In this document: in pieces, positions 1-9,619 of the stretch
How the letters are laid out: every line of letters begins with the position of its first letter
Numbering within the stretch: position 1 is the stretch's first letter
The notes under the pieces: generated by a model
Seen by the model: the letters and a program-made list of their open reading frames with translations, nothing else
What the model was told of the DNA's origin: nothing
Database searches by the model: none
Assembly: GCF_000769655.1 (NCBI RefSeq)
Contig: NZ_CP008887.1
Location: 1,922,001-1,986,000 of the forward strand
Length of the DNA stretch: 64,000 nucleotides
Direction: 5' to 3'
From: Thermococcus eurythermalis
GTDB lineage: Archaea > Methanobacteriota_B > Thermococci > Thermococcales > Thermococcaceae
Position numbers and translations under genes: made by a program

Positions 1-968
1 CTTATGACGTAAAGGCTTCCCTGGCCAGTCTTGAAGCCTTCTTCGCCCCTGAAGGGCAGGTCGAGGATTGAGTAATGGCAGTCAACGGAGACCTTTATTC
101 CGGGGAATATGCCAAGCGTCTCCCTCTCGGTGGGGGAGGTTAGGAAGTAATAGCGGAATATGTCAAGGCCGAGCTTCTCGGCACCCCCCTCGGGGTCGAG
201 GGACGCGTAGGCGAGGGCGAGGTTGTCAACCGTGTAGTGGTTGTTTATTAAAACACCCTTCGTTTTCACGAAGGTGAGCACGCGCCAGCGGAACCTTCTT
301 CCAAAGCGCTTCCTGAGCTCCATTTCTATGTCTGCATCGGCCGGAAGGTCGAGACGGGCCTTCTTCAGCCTGTTGTTCTCGAAGTACTCAACCTCAATCC
401 TCATGCCCCTTGTTCTGACGGTTCCCTTTTCCCGGAGCTTGCCCTTGATGGACTTGAAGGCCTCTCTTACCTCAAGGCTTTCCCTCGATAGCAACCTGAG
501 GACGTCGCCGGAGTAAGCTAGATGGGGCAAGATTTCGAGCCTTCCGAGCTTTACGGGCTTTTCAACGGCCTTGATTTTCTCAATGTTCTCCTTCGTTATG
601 GCATCTATCGGAATCTCCTTTCTGCCGAGCTTGAAGGTGTAGTTGGCCGAGAGCAGGGCCAGGGCCATCTTGTGGGCGGTTATTGCCGAGCGAAGTCTCT
701 CAAGGGCCAGGGTTCTGTTGTGCTTCTTCCTGTAAATCCACTGGAGGTGCGGGTCCTTGCTCTTTTTGTCCATAAAGCGGGCGGAGGGTGCAGTCTCACC
801 CACACGCCTCTCAAGCTCGTCCTGGAGGTCGTTTAAAAGTGAAATATTCCGAAGGAGGGTATGGGCTAACCTAACCGGGTCGAAGTCCTCGAAGAGCTCG
901 CCCAGGTCTATCCCTATGTCGTCGAGTATCTTGTTGACCTGGGCGACGAGCTCTTCAGTTGTCGTCAT
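1..968 (-). CDS. DUF530-like conserved protein, 3' end outside window
   Basis: An open frame runs from an ATG at 968 leftward off the window edge, giving at least 322 residues with no stop. Its start overlaps the stop of the topoisomerase VI A subunit by ATGA, so it is the last visible gene of the aIF1A-Top6 operon. The protein starts [20 protein letters not shown] and is charged and soluble, with no membrane segment or recognised catalytic motif. From memory it resembles the Thermococcales/methanogen DUF530 family, which has no assigned role; I could not verify this by search. Coding is well supported by the uninterrupted frame and the operon overlap; the family name is less sure. Confidence 0.75.
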   Translation of the reverse strand, partial: MTTTEELVAQVNKILDDIGIDLGELFEDFDPVRLAHTLLRNISLLNDLQDELERRVGETAPSARFMDKKSKDPHLQWIYRKKHNRTLALERLRSAITAHKMALALLSANYTFKLGRKEIPIDAITKENIEKIKAVEKPVKLGRLEILPHLAYSGDVLRLLSRESLEVREAFKSIKGKLREKGTVRTRGMRIEVEYFENNRLKKARLDLPADADIEMELRKRFGRRFRWRVLTFVKTKGVLINNHYTVDNLALAYASLDPEGGAEKLGLDIFRYYFLTSPTERETLGIFPGIKVSVDCHYSILDLPFRGEEGFKTGQGSLYVI

Positions 969-2125
969 GGCAACAAATCACCGTTGTTTATCTTTTCTGG
1001 TAAATACTCCTTGGCGACGAACTCAAGGCTCTTGTTGGCGAGGGCCTGTTGCTCAATCCTGACTCCCCATTTGAGGGCCATCTTGAGCTGTCTCTGCCAC
1101 TCCTTGTTTTGGAACCAGGGGTACTCCATCTCCTCCAAAATGCGCTTGTAGTCGCCCGTTGGACCACCTTTCTTGTTGGGCGGGATTCCCTTGAGCTTCT
1201 CGGTGACGTTCTTGAGGCCGTAGCGCTCCACGTCGTCCATAGTCATTCCCACGAACCTCGCCTCGGGCGTTGCCAGCTTGTCGCTGAGGTAAGCGAGGTT
1301 GATGGAGCCCTGCTTTATTGTGGAGTAGATGTACCAACCGTAGGGGTCGCCATCGGTGAAGACGATGATTGGCAGACCTTCCTCGTAGTGGAGCCTGTGG
1401 ATTAAACGCCTGACACCACGCGAGGCCTGTCCCTGGGTGGCTATGATTAGGGCATTCTCCCTCTTCGGGAACTTTTCCTCGATGAGACGGTCAGCCATAG
1501 CGGCGGTCTCGACAACGAGGGCGTAATCAACGTTTATCTCCGGGAACTGGATGTGCTCCACCGTTCCAGGAACCGCCCAGCCACCGCTTCCGAGCTTGCT
1601 CGCGTTGAACTCGTCCTCGCCGTCCCTAATCACTATGTCGCCGTAGATGTAGCCGCGCCTGTCGGCAGTTATGTGCATCTCCTCCCTCAAAACGCCGAGC
1701 ATTCTCTCAAGGTCTTCTATGATGGGGTCGCTCTCGCGCTGGTCCTCGAAGGTGTTCTCCCTCGTTCCGGGAATCGTGTGCTTGTTGGCGTAGTAGGCTT
1801 CACGAAGGCTCGCGTGCTTGCCCTCACTCACGAGCCTTTTCACGTAGGCCATTATGAGTAAGGTTTGCATGAACTTTCTGGCATGAGCAACATTGAGGAA
1901 GTAACGCCTTGAGAGCTTGTCGCCCATCTTGATTAGCCTGCTCTTCTCGTCGAAGTAAACGTTGTTCAGACCGCGCATCGGAATGTCGAAATAGGGGTTC
2001 TTACCCGACTTGATGGCCTCAAGGACGCTCCTTCCGTACTCTTCGAGCTTGCTGAGCACCTTTTTTGGGTCGTAGGAGAACTTCTCCTTGGGCTTCTCGC
2101 GGTGTATGACCTTGCGTTTAGGCAT
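965..2125 (-). CDS. top6A: DNA topoisomerase VI subunit A (Spo11-like)
   Basis: Cleaving subunit of the type IIB topoisomerase A2B2, which relaxes and decatenates DNA by a transient double-strand break. The 386-residue length fits the family. The winged-helix catalytic tyrosine lies in [10 protein letters not shown] (about Y111/Y112). The TOPRIM metal site is seen as VVET (E206) and TDGDPYG (D258, D260). Its start overlaps the stop of Top6B by 8 nt, so the two subunits are translationally coupled, and its stop overlaps the next gene by ATGA. Identification is firm. Confidence 0.97.
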   Translation of the reverse strand: MPKRKVIHREKPKEKFSYDPKKVLSKLEEYGRSVLEAIKSGKNPYFDIPMRGLNNVYFDEKSRLIKMGDKLSRRYFLNVAHARKFMQTLLIMAYVKRLVSEGKHASLREAYYANKHTIPGTRENTFEDQRESDPIIEDLERMLGVLREEMHITADRRGYIYGDIVIRDGEDEFNASKLGSGGWAVPGTVEHIQFPEINVDYALVVETAAMADRLIEEKFPKRENALIIATQGQASRGVRRLIHRLHYEEGLPIIVFTDGDPYGWYIYSTIKQGSINLAYLSDKLATPEARFVGMTMDDVERYGLKNVTEKLKGIPPNKKGGPTGDYKRILEEMEYPWFQNKEWQRQLKMALKWGVRIEQQALANKSLEFVAKEYLPEKINNGDLLP

Positions 2126-3818
2126 TCTCGCTCACCTCCACGGCGACCTCTGAAACGGCCTCCTTCGAGGCGAAGTGACTCTCAATGAAGTTTAGGAAGT
2201 ACTCCCTAATCTTCTCCTCGGGCTCGCCCGTCAGTATGCTCAGAGCCCTGGCTATCTCGGGCACGTACTTCTCGAAGGTCTTCTTTCTCTTTACCTGGTA
2301 GAGGCGCCTGTGCTTTCCGCTGAGGTAGGTCTGCAGTCTTCTCGCCGCGTCCATTATGGCCAGGCGAATCTCGTTGTATATCTCGTCAACGCTCGCTATG
2401 CTCTGCTTTCCAGTTCCAGTGTAGGGGACGTGGACTGAAACCACGTTAATCATGAGCACGAGCGGAGTTCTGTCGAGGTCGTCAACTTTATACCTCTTCC
2501 AGTCTATAGAGCGCGCCGCCTGGGTGGTTACGCACGAGCCCGCGTCAAACAACAGTGGGACGCGGTTCGCGTAGCGGAGGAGCTCAAAACCGCTCGGTAT
2601 CTCTCCGCCGTAGGCAAGGCCGACTTCGACCTGGAATGGAATTCCTCCGGAGTAAACCTTCGGCGGTCTCGTTACGGCCGTCACGAATTCAGGCTTGAGG
2701 ATTCCCTTCAAACCCTTCTCAATGTTCTCCTCGCCTATGGGCCTGAGGCCGTGCGTCGGCGGAGCGAGGAACTTCATGTACTTGAAGGCCTCGACTATCT
2801 CTTCAGCCTCGTGCCAGGTGAGCTTCTCGGGCGGCTTCTCCATCATCTTCGCGACCTGCTTGACGACCTTGGTGTAGCCCCTGAAGGAGCGGAGAACGGC
2901 TTTGACTTCACCCTTCATGAGCCTCTCGTAGAGCTGTTCCTGGACTTTCTTGTCCTCAACGGTCTTGATTAGTCTCAGTGCCGCTATGTACTCGATGAGC
3001 TCGTCAACCTTCTTGTCGCTTATCCTTGAGAACTCCCCGATGAGGAAGCGCCTCACACTCTGCCTTTTAGTCTTCTTGGCCATTCTGTAGACGTCGTCCG
3101 TCAGGACACCCTTAGGGTGGGGCTTCATCTCCACAGGTGGCTCGGGAACCTCTTCGCTCGAACGCGGGAAGACTATCAGCCTTCCGTCGGGCTCGATGAG
3201 CTCTATGTGGGCGTGGGGGTTCGCTATGGCGGTGAGCTTGAGGTACCAGTAGACGCCCTGTTTGGAGCGCATGTACTTGACGTTCTTTACCTCAAGCTCT
3301 ATCCTCGTCCCGTGCCAGCCGTCTGGATTAGGGTGCTTCTCCTTCTTTACGATTTTACCCTCGTTCTTGTCAACGTCTATCTTCACCCAGGCCTCGATAA
3401 TCTCGTCGCCCGTTGAAGTAATCACGCGGGTCGCCTTTCCGCTCGTTATCTGGGCGAACATGACAGCGCCGCTTATACCGATACCCTGCTGGCCGCGGCT
3501 CTGTATGTTTCTGTGCGCTTTGGTTCCAGCCAGCATCTTTCCGAAGACGTGGGTTATGTATTTCTCGGGTATTCCAGGACCGTTGTCCTCAACGACGACC
3601 TTGTAGTGCTCCCTTCCGAGCTCCTCAATCTCAACCCTTATGTAGGGCGGAATTCCAGCCTCTTCACAGGCGTCGAGCGAGTTCGTGACCGCCTCGTGGA
3701 CGAGCGTTGTGAGCGAGCGGACTTTTCCAGTGTAGCCAAGCATTGCCGCGTTTCGCCTGAAGAACTCGCTGACGCTCTGGATTTTGAACTCCTTAAAGAG
3801 CTGACTCGCCTCAGCCAT
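2118..3818 (-). CDS. top6B: DNA topoisomerase VI subunit B (GHKL ATPase)
   Basis: ATPase subunit of topoisomerase VI; ATP-driven dimerisation forms the gate for DNA passage. The GHKL motifs are visible in order: [10 protein letters not shown] (N box), VEDNGPGIP (D box) and [10 protein letters not shown] (G box), followed by H2TH and transducer regions. I prefer the ATG at 3818 ([11 protein letters not shown], 566 residues), which matches the usual N-terminus and sits about 7 nt after a GGAGG site. An ATG at 3824 overlaps the upstream stop by ATGA and is the alternative, adding two residues. It is co-transcribed with the KH protein upstream and Top6A downstream. Confidence 0.97.
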   Translation of the reverse strand: MAEASQLFKEFKIQSVSEFFRRNAAMLGYTGKVRSLTTLVHEAVTNSLDACEEAGIPPYIRVEIEELGREHYKVVVEDNGPGIPEKYITHVFGKMLAGTKAHRNIQSRGQQGIGISGAVMFAQITSGKATRVITSTGDEIIEAWVKIDVDKNEGKIVKKEKHPNPDGWHGTRIELEVKNVKYMRSKQGVYWYLKLTAIANPHAHIELIEPDGRLIVFPRSSEEVPEPPVEMKPHPKGVLTDDVYRMAKKTKRQSVRRFLIGEFSRISDKKVDELIEYIAALRLIKTVEDKKVQEQLYERLMKGEVKAVLRSFRGYTKVVKQVAKMMEKPPEKLTWHEAEEIVEAFKYMKFLAPPTHGLRPIGEENIEKGLKGILKPEFVTAVTRPPKVYSGGIPFQVEVGLAYGGEIPSGFELLRYANRVPLLFDAGSCVTTQAARSIDWKRYKVDDLDRTPLVLMINVVSVHVPYTGTGKQSIASVDEIYNEIRLAIMDAARRLQTYLSGKHRRLYQVKRKKTFEKYVPEIARALSILTGEPEEKIREYFLNFIESHFASKEAVSEVAVEVSENA

Positions 3819-3820
3819 CG

Positions 3821-4525
3821 TCATTCCTCCTCCCAATCCTCAGACTCGGGCCCGCCCTCAAGGGCCTCGTAGTAGGCGGAGCTTTCGAGCTCCAAATCCT
3901 TCTTGCGCCTTTCGAGGTAGCGGTAAACGACACCGTGGGGCGAGCCCCTTGCGAGCTTCTCTACAGCCGTTCTGGCCACCTCGACCTGAATTGGGTTGCC
4001 GATAATCGCGACGGTCTTTCCGTAAACACTCACATCGGCGCCACTCATCTCCTCAATAATCTCCCTCGTCCTTCCCTTCCGCCCGATGATTCTACCCCTT
4101 ACCCTGGGCAGGGCGTTCTTCTCGTTTCCGACGACGATATCCGTGAGGTTTACAACCTCGAGGATTTCACCCTCGTTGAAGAGCCTGAAGGCCCTCTCGG
4201 GGGAGAAACCTCTGCCTATGGCCAAAACCACGTCCCTCGCCTTCCAGACGGCAAGGGGGTCTTTGGTCTTCTTGGTGGACGTGATGAATACCTCTCCGGT
4301 CTCGCTATCAACCTCTATCTTCGTTCCGGTTCTCCTCTCTATCTCCCTCTTCGTCTTACCCTTCTTACCTATGAGGACGGCAATCCTCTCCTTAGGAATC
4401 CTAACAAACTCTTCCTGCTCACCCTCTGCCATGTAATCAATCTCGCCAAATTCAGGTTCTTTAATGGGTTCCCCGTCCTTATCAACGCGCTCATACTTTT
4501 TCAGCAACTTCTCAAACTCGTCCAT
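3821..4525 (-). CDS. KH-domain RNA-binding protein, archaeal Dim2/Pno1-like
   Basis: A 234-residue protein with two KH domains. Their GxxG loops are visible as LIGKKGKTKREIE (about residues 45-60) and IIGRKGRTREIIEE (about 145-160). The family (archaeal Dim2p, eukaryotic Pno1) binds the 3' end region of 16S rRNA during small-subunit maturation and can contact aIF2alpha. The start is set at the ATG at 4525, after a GGTGAG site; a TTG 15 nt upstream is less likely. It directly follows the Rio kinase gene, another small-subunit assembly factor, which supports the ribosome-biogenesis assignment. Confidence 0.9.
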   Translation of the reverse strand: MDEFEKLLKKYERVDKDGEPIKEPEFGEIDYMAEGEQEEFVRIPKERIAVLIGKKGKTKREIERRTGTKIEVDSETGEVFITSTKKTKDPLAVWKARDVVLAIGRGFSPERAFRLFNEGEILEVVNLTDIVVGNEKNALPRVRGRIIGRKGRTREIIEEMSGADVSVYGKTVAIIGNPIQVEVARTAVEKLARGSPHGVVYRYLERRKKDLELESSAYYEALEGGPESEDWEEE

Positions 4526-4529
4526 GCTC

Positions 4530-5306
4530 TCACCCCTCAAGGAGCTCGCGGAGCTTTACCTCGTAGTCCTCAACATCAACGCCCTTTCTCGCGAAATAGC
4601 CCGTGATGTTCCTCAAATCGCGCTTTAAAAGCTCGACGCTCATCCTGTTTCTCCTTACAGTGGCCTGCGACCAGTCTATCACGACTGGTCTGTCCCAGAG
4701 AAGGACATTGTACTCGCTTAAATCGCCGTGAACCATATCGCCGCGCTTCCAGAGCCTCTCAATGACGCCGATTAAATAGCTGTAGAGCTCCTCGAAATCC
4801 TTCTTCTCAAGCTCCCTCTCAACGTCCTTCAGGCGGGGGGCCGGGGCGTCATCTCCAACGAACTCCATTACGAGGACGTTGTTGCGGAAGATTATTGGCT
4901 CGGGAACGCGGACTGCGTACTTTATCGCCCTCTGGAGGTTCTTAAACTCCCTCCTCGTCCAGACGAAGACGAGCTTCCGCATATCCTTCGGCAGGTAGCC
5001 GATGCGCGGGTCAGCGGCCAGGTACTCCCAGATGCGCCTGAACTCTGTGGTATACGTCCTGTAAATCTTGACGGCTATCCTGTTGCCTTCCGCATCGACG
5101 CCAGCGAAGACGTTGGCCTCTTTGCCGGTACTTATGACGCCGTAGAGCTCCTCTATCTTGCCACGCCTGTGGAGGTATGCTAAAGTCTCCTTGGTAGTCC
5201 TGTCGAAGACTTCGTTGGCTATCTTGTAGAGCTCGCTGTCCTTCTCTCGCCTGTCCCTGAGGCCGAGTATCTCCTCGACTTCCCTCTCAAGGAACTCCTC
5301 GCGCAT
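4530..5306 (-). CDS. rio1: RIO1-type serine/threonine protein kinase
   Basis: Atypical protein kinase of 258 residues involved in small ribosomal subunit maturation. RIO signatures are visible: ISTGKEANVFAG (nucleotide-binding loop, about residues 57-68), VHGDLSEYNVLLW (catalytic loop with the HGD aspartate) and VVIDWSQA (metal-binding DxS/DWSQ). There is no winged helix before the kinase core, as expected for RIO1 rather than RIO2. The ATG at 5306 follows a GTGATGGG site. It lies between aIF1A and the Dim2-like gene in one operon. Confidence 0.95.
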   Translation of the reverse strand: MREEFLEREVEEILGLRDRREKDSELYKIANEVFDRTTKETLAYLHRRGKIEELYGVISTGKEANVFAGVDAEGNRIAVKIYRTYTTEFRRIWEYLAADPRIGYLPKDMRKLVFVWTRREFKNLQRAIKYAVRVPEPIIFRNNVLVMEFVGDDAPAPRLKDVERELEKKDFEELYSYLIGVIERLWKRGDMVHGDLSEYNVLLWDRPVVIDWSQATVRRNRMSVELLKRDLRNITGYFARKGVDVEDYEVKLRELLEG

Positions 5307-5323
5307 TTCCCATCACTTTGAAA

Positions 5324-5674
5324 TCAGAACAACAGCTCCCCACCGGTGAGGAAGTCCTGGCTTATCTTGCCCTTCCTGAGGAGCCAGTCCACCTGAGTCC
5401 TTGTGTAGCGGTAGACGATGTCGCCGCGCTCGTCGGTCTGCACCGGCCAGGGCTGGACTATAACGACATCTCCGACGCGCATCCACATCCTCCTCTTGAG
5501 CTTGCCCGGAATCCTGCATCTCCTTATCTTTCCGTCCTCGCAGCGGACGTCCATCCATCCAGCGCCAAGGGCCTGCTCTATGACACCAAACAGCTGTCCC
5601 TTGCTCCTGTCTGGGAGAGGAACACGAATAACTTCCTCACCCTCAACCTGCCTGTCCTTCTTTTTGTACGCCAT
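5324..5674 (-). CDS. eif1A: Translation initiation factor aIF1A
   Basis: Archaeal homologue of bacterial IF1 and eukaryotic eIF1A; it occupies the A site of the small subunit during initiation. The 116-residue protein has a basic N-terminus (MAYKKKDRQ) and an S1/OB fold with the family strings [20 protein letters not shown] and WVRVGD-like [12 protein letters not shown]. The start is the ATG at 5674, preceded by GGGGTGAT; earlier in-frame codons add only a few residues. It is the promoter-proximal gene of the leftward operon, with a TATA element at about 5704-5717. Confidence 0.96.
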   Translation of the reverse strand: MAYKKKDRQVEGEEVIRVPLPDRSKGQLFGVIEQALGAGWMDVRCEDGKIRRCRIPGKLKRRMWMRVGDVVIVQPWPVQTDERGDIVYRYTRTQVDWLLRKGKISQDFLTGGELLF

Positions 5675-5703
5675 GATCATCACCCCCAACCGCTTTGCCT
5701 GAG

Positions 5704-5717
5704 CCCTTATAAGCTTA
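5704..5717 (-). promoter_or_regulatory. TATA promoter of the aIF1A-Top6 operon
   Basis: On the minus strand this reads as a classical archaeal element, AAGCTTATAAGGG. It lies about 30 nt upstream of the aIF1A start region, so the leader is short. It is the only good TATA element in the divergent gap facing left. Confidence 0.6.
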
Positions 5718-5721
5718 CCCC

Positions 5722-5772
5722 TGCAAAAATTCTCCAGGTGGCCTTTGGCCCCAAACTTTTAAAATTTTTGCA
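5722..5772. promoter_or_regulatory. Inverted repeat upstream of the metal-ABC operon
   Basis: TGCAAAAATT at 5722-5731 and its exact reverse complement AATTTTTGCA at 5763-5772 flank a 31-nt spacer in the divergent gap between aIF1A and the ABC transporter. The downstream arm lies about 40 nt before the transporter TATA at 5813-5820 (TTTAAAAA). It could be a metal-regulator operator; nothing in the sequence names the regulator. Confidence 0.4.
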
Positions 5773-5852
5773 ACGAGATTACCCAGACCTGTCCACCACA
5801 GGAACATTAAAGTTTAAAAACGAACTGAAATTAGTGGTGGGTGGGTAGAGAG

Positions 5853-6650
5853 ATGAAAGCCGTGGAAGCCCAGAACCTCACGATATTCTATGAGGGAAGT
5901 CCCGCGTTGAAAGACGTTACGTTCAGCCTAGATGAGGGTAAAACCCTTCTCCTCCTCGGGCCAAACGGGGCAGGAAAGACGACCCTCCTCAAGACGATAG
6001 CGTGCTTTCACAGGGAATACGAGGGCAAACTCCTGGTCTTCGGGAAACCCCCGTGCGACGCGAGGCACCTCATCGGCTACGTCCCCCAGAGCAGTTCCCT
6101 GAACGAGAGAGTGCCCCTTACGGCACTTGAAGTGGTCGCTATGGGCGGGCTTTACAGGAGGGGCTTCGTCCACTTCAAGATTCCTGCGGAAATAATTCAG
6201 AAGGCAGAAGAAGTCCTGGTCTTCGTTGGTCTCGACCACGTTAAGGATAGACTTTTCAGGGAGCTCTCCGGCGGGCAGAAGCAGAGGGTTCTCCTTGCGA
6301 GGGCCCTTATGAGCGACCCTAAACTGCTCCTCCTCGACGAACCGCTGTCTGCCCTTGACCCGAGTGCAAGGGCCGAGGTCACCAACGTGCTCAGCAAGAT
6401 AAAGTCCGAGAAGAACGTCACGATGATAATAACCACCCACGACATAAACCCTCTCCTTGAGATAGGTGACCTCGTAATGCTGATTAACAGGCGCCTCATC
6501 GCCTTCGGCAGTCCAGAGGAAGTCCTCAACGACGGCGTCATTAAGTCCGTCTACGGCCCGCTGGCGAAAGTGATACCGGTAAACGGAAAGCTCTACTGCA
6601 TAACCGGCGACTTCCACATCCACATGGGGAGAAGGGGGGATAGGCAGTGA
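5853..6650 (+). CDS. Metal (Zn/Mn-type) ABC transporter ATP-binding protein
   Basis: ATPase of a ZnuC/MntB-type importer, 265 residues. Walker A GPNGAGKTT, the Q-loop region GYVPQSSSLN, the signature LSGGQKQR, Walker B KLLLLDEP and the switch histidine in TTHD are all visible. The start is the ATG at 5853 after a GGTGGGTGGGT purine-rich site; a GTG 12 nt upstream is possible. Its stop overlaps the permease start by GTGA. No substrate-binding protein gene lies in the pair, so that component must be encoded elsewhere. The exact metal is inferred from family resemblance only. Confidence 0.9.
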   Translation: MKAVEAQNLTIFYEGSPALKDVTFSLDEGKTLLLLGPNGAGKTTLLKTIACFHREYEGKLLVFGKPPCDARHLIGYVPQSSSLNERVPLTALEVVAMGGLYRRGFVHFKIPAEIIQKAEEVLVFVGLDHVKDRLFRELSGGQKQRVLLARALMSDPKLLLLDEPLSALDPSARAEVTNVLSKIKSEKNVTMIITTHDINPLLEIGDLVMLINRRLIAFGSPEEVLNDGVIKSVYGPLAKVIPVNGKLYCITGDFHIHMGRRGDRQ

Positions 6651-7468
6651 TCCCGGAGTTTATAATCAGGGCCCTCCTGGCGAGCATAATGGTCAGCGTC
6701 CTGCTGGGCCTCCTGAGCCCGCTGATAAACGCCAAGGGGCTGGCCTTCCTCACCCACGCCCTCTTCCACGCGCTCCTCCTTGGTGCAGTCCTTGGAATGA
6801 TCCTCGCGCTCATCTTCAACAGCTACGCCCTCGTTACCCTCGTTGCGCTCGCCGTAACGACCGCGATTGTCCTCACAATAGCCCAGCTCGAAAAGCTCGG
6901 CTTTACACCGGACTCTGCCGTCGGAATAGTGGCGAGCTTCGTCGCCGGACTTACCGTTCTCGGCTTTGGAATCCTCTACAAGGTCATGGCGAGCAGGCCA
7001 TATTTCCCGCTGAGCGAGAACATAGTCTCGTACCTCACCGGAGACATTTTCCTGATAACGCTCCAGGACTTGACCGTGCTGGTTCTCGGGGGCGCGCTGA
7101 TTTTCTTCGTCCTTCTCGTCCTCTACCGCGATTTCCTCTACCTCAGCTTTGACCCCGAGGGAATGGAAAGCCACGGTGGGAACGTGAGGGCGTACCTGAT
7201 GATTCTCTACGTCATTGTGGGGGCGATGGGAGCCCTGATAGTCCAAACCGTCGGCCTGATAACCCTCCAGGTCATCGCCGTCCTGCCCGGCGCGATAGCA
7301 CTGATGGTAAGCTCCGACCTCAGAAAGGTTCTCGCCGTAAGTCTTCTGCTTACCCTGGCGGTTCAGCTCTCGTCAGTAGTCTTGGCATACTTCACCGCAA
7401 TCCCGCCGAGCGGCATAGCGACGATAATCCTCGGCGCAATCTACGGGGCAATCCTATTCAGGAGGTGA
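6647..7468 (+). CDS. Metal ABC transporter permease (ZnuB family)
   Basis: Integral membrane permease of 273 residues, partner of the preceding ATPase. The hydropathic pattern supports about 7-8 transmembrane helices (for example LLASIMVSVLLGLLSPL near the N-terminus, then VTLVALAVTTAIVL and VIVGAMGALIVQTVGLIT). The motif NIVSYLTGDIF is typical of ABC-3 family permeases. It starts with GTG at 6647, overlapping the ATPase stop (GTGA), which implies coupled translation. Substrate is probably zinc or manganese by family. Confidence 0.9.
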   Translation: MIPEFIIRALLASIMVSVLLGLLSPLINAKGLAFLTHALFHALLLGAVLGMILALIFNSYALVTLVALAVTTAIVLTIAQLEKLGFTPDSAVGIVASFVAGLTVLGFGILYKVMASRPYFPLSENIVSYLTGDIFLITLQDLTVLVLGGALIFFVLLVLYRDFLYLSFDPEGMESHGGNVRAYLMILYVIVGAMGALIVQTVGLITLQVIAVLPGAIALMVSSDLRKVLAVSLLLTLAVQLSSVVLAYFTAIPPSGIATIILGAIYGAILFRR

Positions 7469-7472
7469 GCCA

Positions 7473-8171
7473 GTGGGGAGAAAGATAGCGGGCATAGACG
7501 AGGCCGGCAGGGGACCAGTGATAGGCCCCATGGTCATAACGGCCGTAGTCATTGACGAGGAGAAGGCTGAAGAGCTGGAAAAGCTCGGCGTCAAGGACTC
7601 CAAAAAGCTGACCCCCAAGAGGCGCGAGAAGCTCTTTAACGAAATACTCGGCATGGCCGACGACCACGTTATCCTAGTGCTCTCGCCCGAGGAGATAAGC
7701 TCCCGCGAGGGGACCCTCAACGAGTTCGAGGTCGAGAACTTTGCGAGGGCGCTGAACTCCCTCAAGGTCAGGCCCGATGTCGTCTACGCGGACGCGGCTG
7801 ACGTTGATGAGGAGCGCTTTGGGAATGAGCTGGAGGCGAGGCTGAACTTTGGGGCTGAGATTGTGGCAAAACACCGCGCCGACGCCCTGTTCCCGGTCGT
7901 CTCAGCGGCTTCAATCGTGGCGAAGGTTACCAGGGACAGGGAAATCGAGAGGCTGAAAGAGGAGTACGGCGAGATAGGGAGCGGCTATCCGAGCGACCCC
8001 CGGACGAGGGCTTTCCTTGAAGGCTACTACCGCGAGCACGGAGAGTTTCCCCCGATTGTGAGAAGGGGCTGGAAGACCCTGAAGAAGATTGAGGAAAAGC
8101 TGAAGGCAGAGATGGAAGCCAAAAAGTCAAAGAGGGGCCAGCTCAGTCTTGAGGACTTTCTGAGGGGTTAG
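7473..8171 (+). CDS. rnhB: Ribonuclease HII
   Basis: Endonuclease that cuts the RNA strand of RNA/DNA hybrids and single ribonucleotides in DNA. The 232-residue protein starts with GTG at 7473 after a strong GGAGGTGA. The active-site signature IDEAGRGP (D7, E8) is at the N-terminus, with later acidic residues in VYADAADVDEE and in KHRADALFPVVSAAS. The C-terminus GQLSLEDFLRG resembles a PCNA-interacting (PIP) box. It follows the ABC permease by 4 nt, and its 3' end overlaps the convergent glycosyltransferase gene by 29 nt. Confidence 0.96.
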   Translation: MGRKIAGIDEAGRGPVIGPMVITAVVIDEEKAEELEKLGVKDSKKLTPKRREKLFNEILGMADDHVILVLSPEEISSREGTLNEFEVENFARALNSLKVRPDVVYADAADVDEERFGNELEARLNFGAEIVAKHRADALFPVVSAASIVAKVTRDREIERLKEEYGEIGSGYPSDPRTRAFLEGYYREHGEFPPIVRRGWKTLKKIEEKLKAEMEAKKSKRGQLSLEDFLRG

Positions 8172-9558
8172 CTTTTCTCCGTACAGCCTTTTCAAGAGCC
8201 CACTCTTTTAGCCCCCTCATCTTCTCCCAGTAGAAAGTGAGGGAGCTTTTGAAGGCTTCCCGCCTGAGGAGCTCGTTTAAGGCTACACCCATGACCACTG
8301 ACGCGGGCGGAACGAGAACCGTCGCGTAGAAGCTGAACTGAGTCTTGCCCCCTAAGACATACTGAAGGGCAAAAAACCCTATTGTGCTCCAGAATACCAT
8401 GAAGGGCGCGAGGATTCCCGGCTTCCTCTTGTAAAGCCAGGGCACTGCGAGGATGAGGACTACCATGCTGATGAGCAGGACTGGGTTCGTCTCCGCGAAG
8501 ACGTTTGGGTCGAAGTGGAACGGGAAGGGGCGGTAGTTGATAAACCACTCCCAAAACGGTGAGGTGTGCGGGTTCGAGCCCTTATAGCTGAGGTGCCACT
8601 GGAAGCTCCCCAGGAACTCCCTCACCCACGGGACGAAGCCTATCGCCATTATTATCGGGAGCTCGGGCAGGAGGAACGCTATTCCCGGCACTATGACAAC
8701 GGTCGAAAAGAACCGGACGAAAGAGTTCTCCTCTTTGAGGGCCTTGATGAGAAGAACAGGCCAGCCAAAGGCACCACTCAGCTTTGTTGCCCCCACAAGA
8801 CCCAGCGCCACAGAGGAGCCGAGGTTGCTTCCGTACGCGAGGGCGAAGACGAATAGCGCGACGAAGAAAGCGACGTGGATGTCGAGCATGGCAGTTACAG
8901 CGGTTGCCTGGAGAGTCGGGTCGGCAGCGACGAAGACAAGCGCTATGAGCGAAGCGAGGTAGCTCTTGCTTATCCTGTATGCGGCGAGAACTACGAGGAG
9001 CTCTATGAGGGCGAACTCGATTATGCCCGGAAGGCGCCAGCTGATTGGCCTGTCCCCGAGGAGAACCATGCCCAGCATTATGATGTCCTTTCCTAGGAAG
9101 GGGTGCTCCGTGTTGAGGTAGTTCTGGATGTCCTCCTTGTCGGGATACCTGAATCCGGGGACGACGTAATAGCTCCCCCCCGGCAACCGTCCGGAGAGCC
9201 TTTCAAGGAAGTCCTCGTATTTGTCCGCAGGAATCTCGTAGTAGACCCCAGGGAAGTTGTGGTACTGAAGCCTGAACTTAACACCGCTGAAAGTGGCCAC
9301 TGCATCGGCCGTGCTGAGGTACTTTATTTTAGAGCTTTCGTTTGCAAATATCACGTTCACCCCGTAAGTGCCGTTGTGCTCGTAGGTGACCTGAACCCCG
9401 AGGCGGTGGAGGACGTTCCTGCTCGCGGGCACGTACCAGACCTCGTCGCCGATGTAGTCGTTTAGGCTCTCCTGAGAAGCGAAGTGATAAGTGAACCAGA
9501 CTGTTCCGGCCATGGTGAGGACGACGATTAGAGCAAAGACGGCCCTCTTCCAGTCCAT
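8143..9558 (-). CDS. Membrane glycosyltransferase, PMT/GT39-like
   Basis: A 471-residue polytopic protein with an N-terminal signal anchor (AVFALIVVLTMAGTVWFTYH), an extracytoplasmic loop containing an acidic DEVWYVPASRN string of the kind seen in GT-C enzymes, and about 10 further membrane helices. The family includes dolichyl-phosphate-mannose:protein mannosyltransferases. ATG 9558 (MDWKRAVFALI) is chosen because the upstream in-frame extension would run through the divergent promoter. It lies next to the N-glycosylation genes glmS and aglB, which suggests glycan or protein glycosylation; acceptor and sugar are unknown. Confidence 0.8.
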   Translation of the reverse strand: MDWKRAVFALIVVLTMAGTVWFTYHFASQESLNDYIGDEVWYVPASRNVLHRLGVQVTYEHNGTYGVNVIFANESSKIKYLSTADAVATFSGVKFRLQYHNFPGVYYEIPADKYEDFLERLSGRLPGGSYYVVPGFRYPDKEDIQNYLNTEHPFLGKDIIMLGMVLLGDRPISWRLPGIIEFALIELLVVLAAYRISKSYLASLIALVFVAADPTLQATAVTAMLDIHVAFFVALFVFALAYGSNLGSSVALGLVGATKLSGAFGWPVLLIKALKEENSFVRFFSTVVIVPGIAFLLPELPIIMAIGFVPWVREFLGSFQWHLSYKGSNPHTSPFWEWFINYRPFPFHFDPNVFAETNPVLLISMVVLILAVPWLYKRKPGILAPFMVFWSTIGFFALQYVLGGKTQFSFYATVLVPPASVVMGVALNELLRREAFKSSLTFYWEKMRGLKEWALEKAVRRKANPSESPQD

Positions 9559-9619
9559 TATTAACACCGTCCAAACTAAGCGGGCAACGTTTTTAAGCGT
9601 CTCCCCCCTAAGCGAAAAC

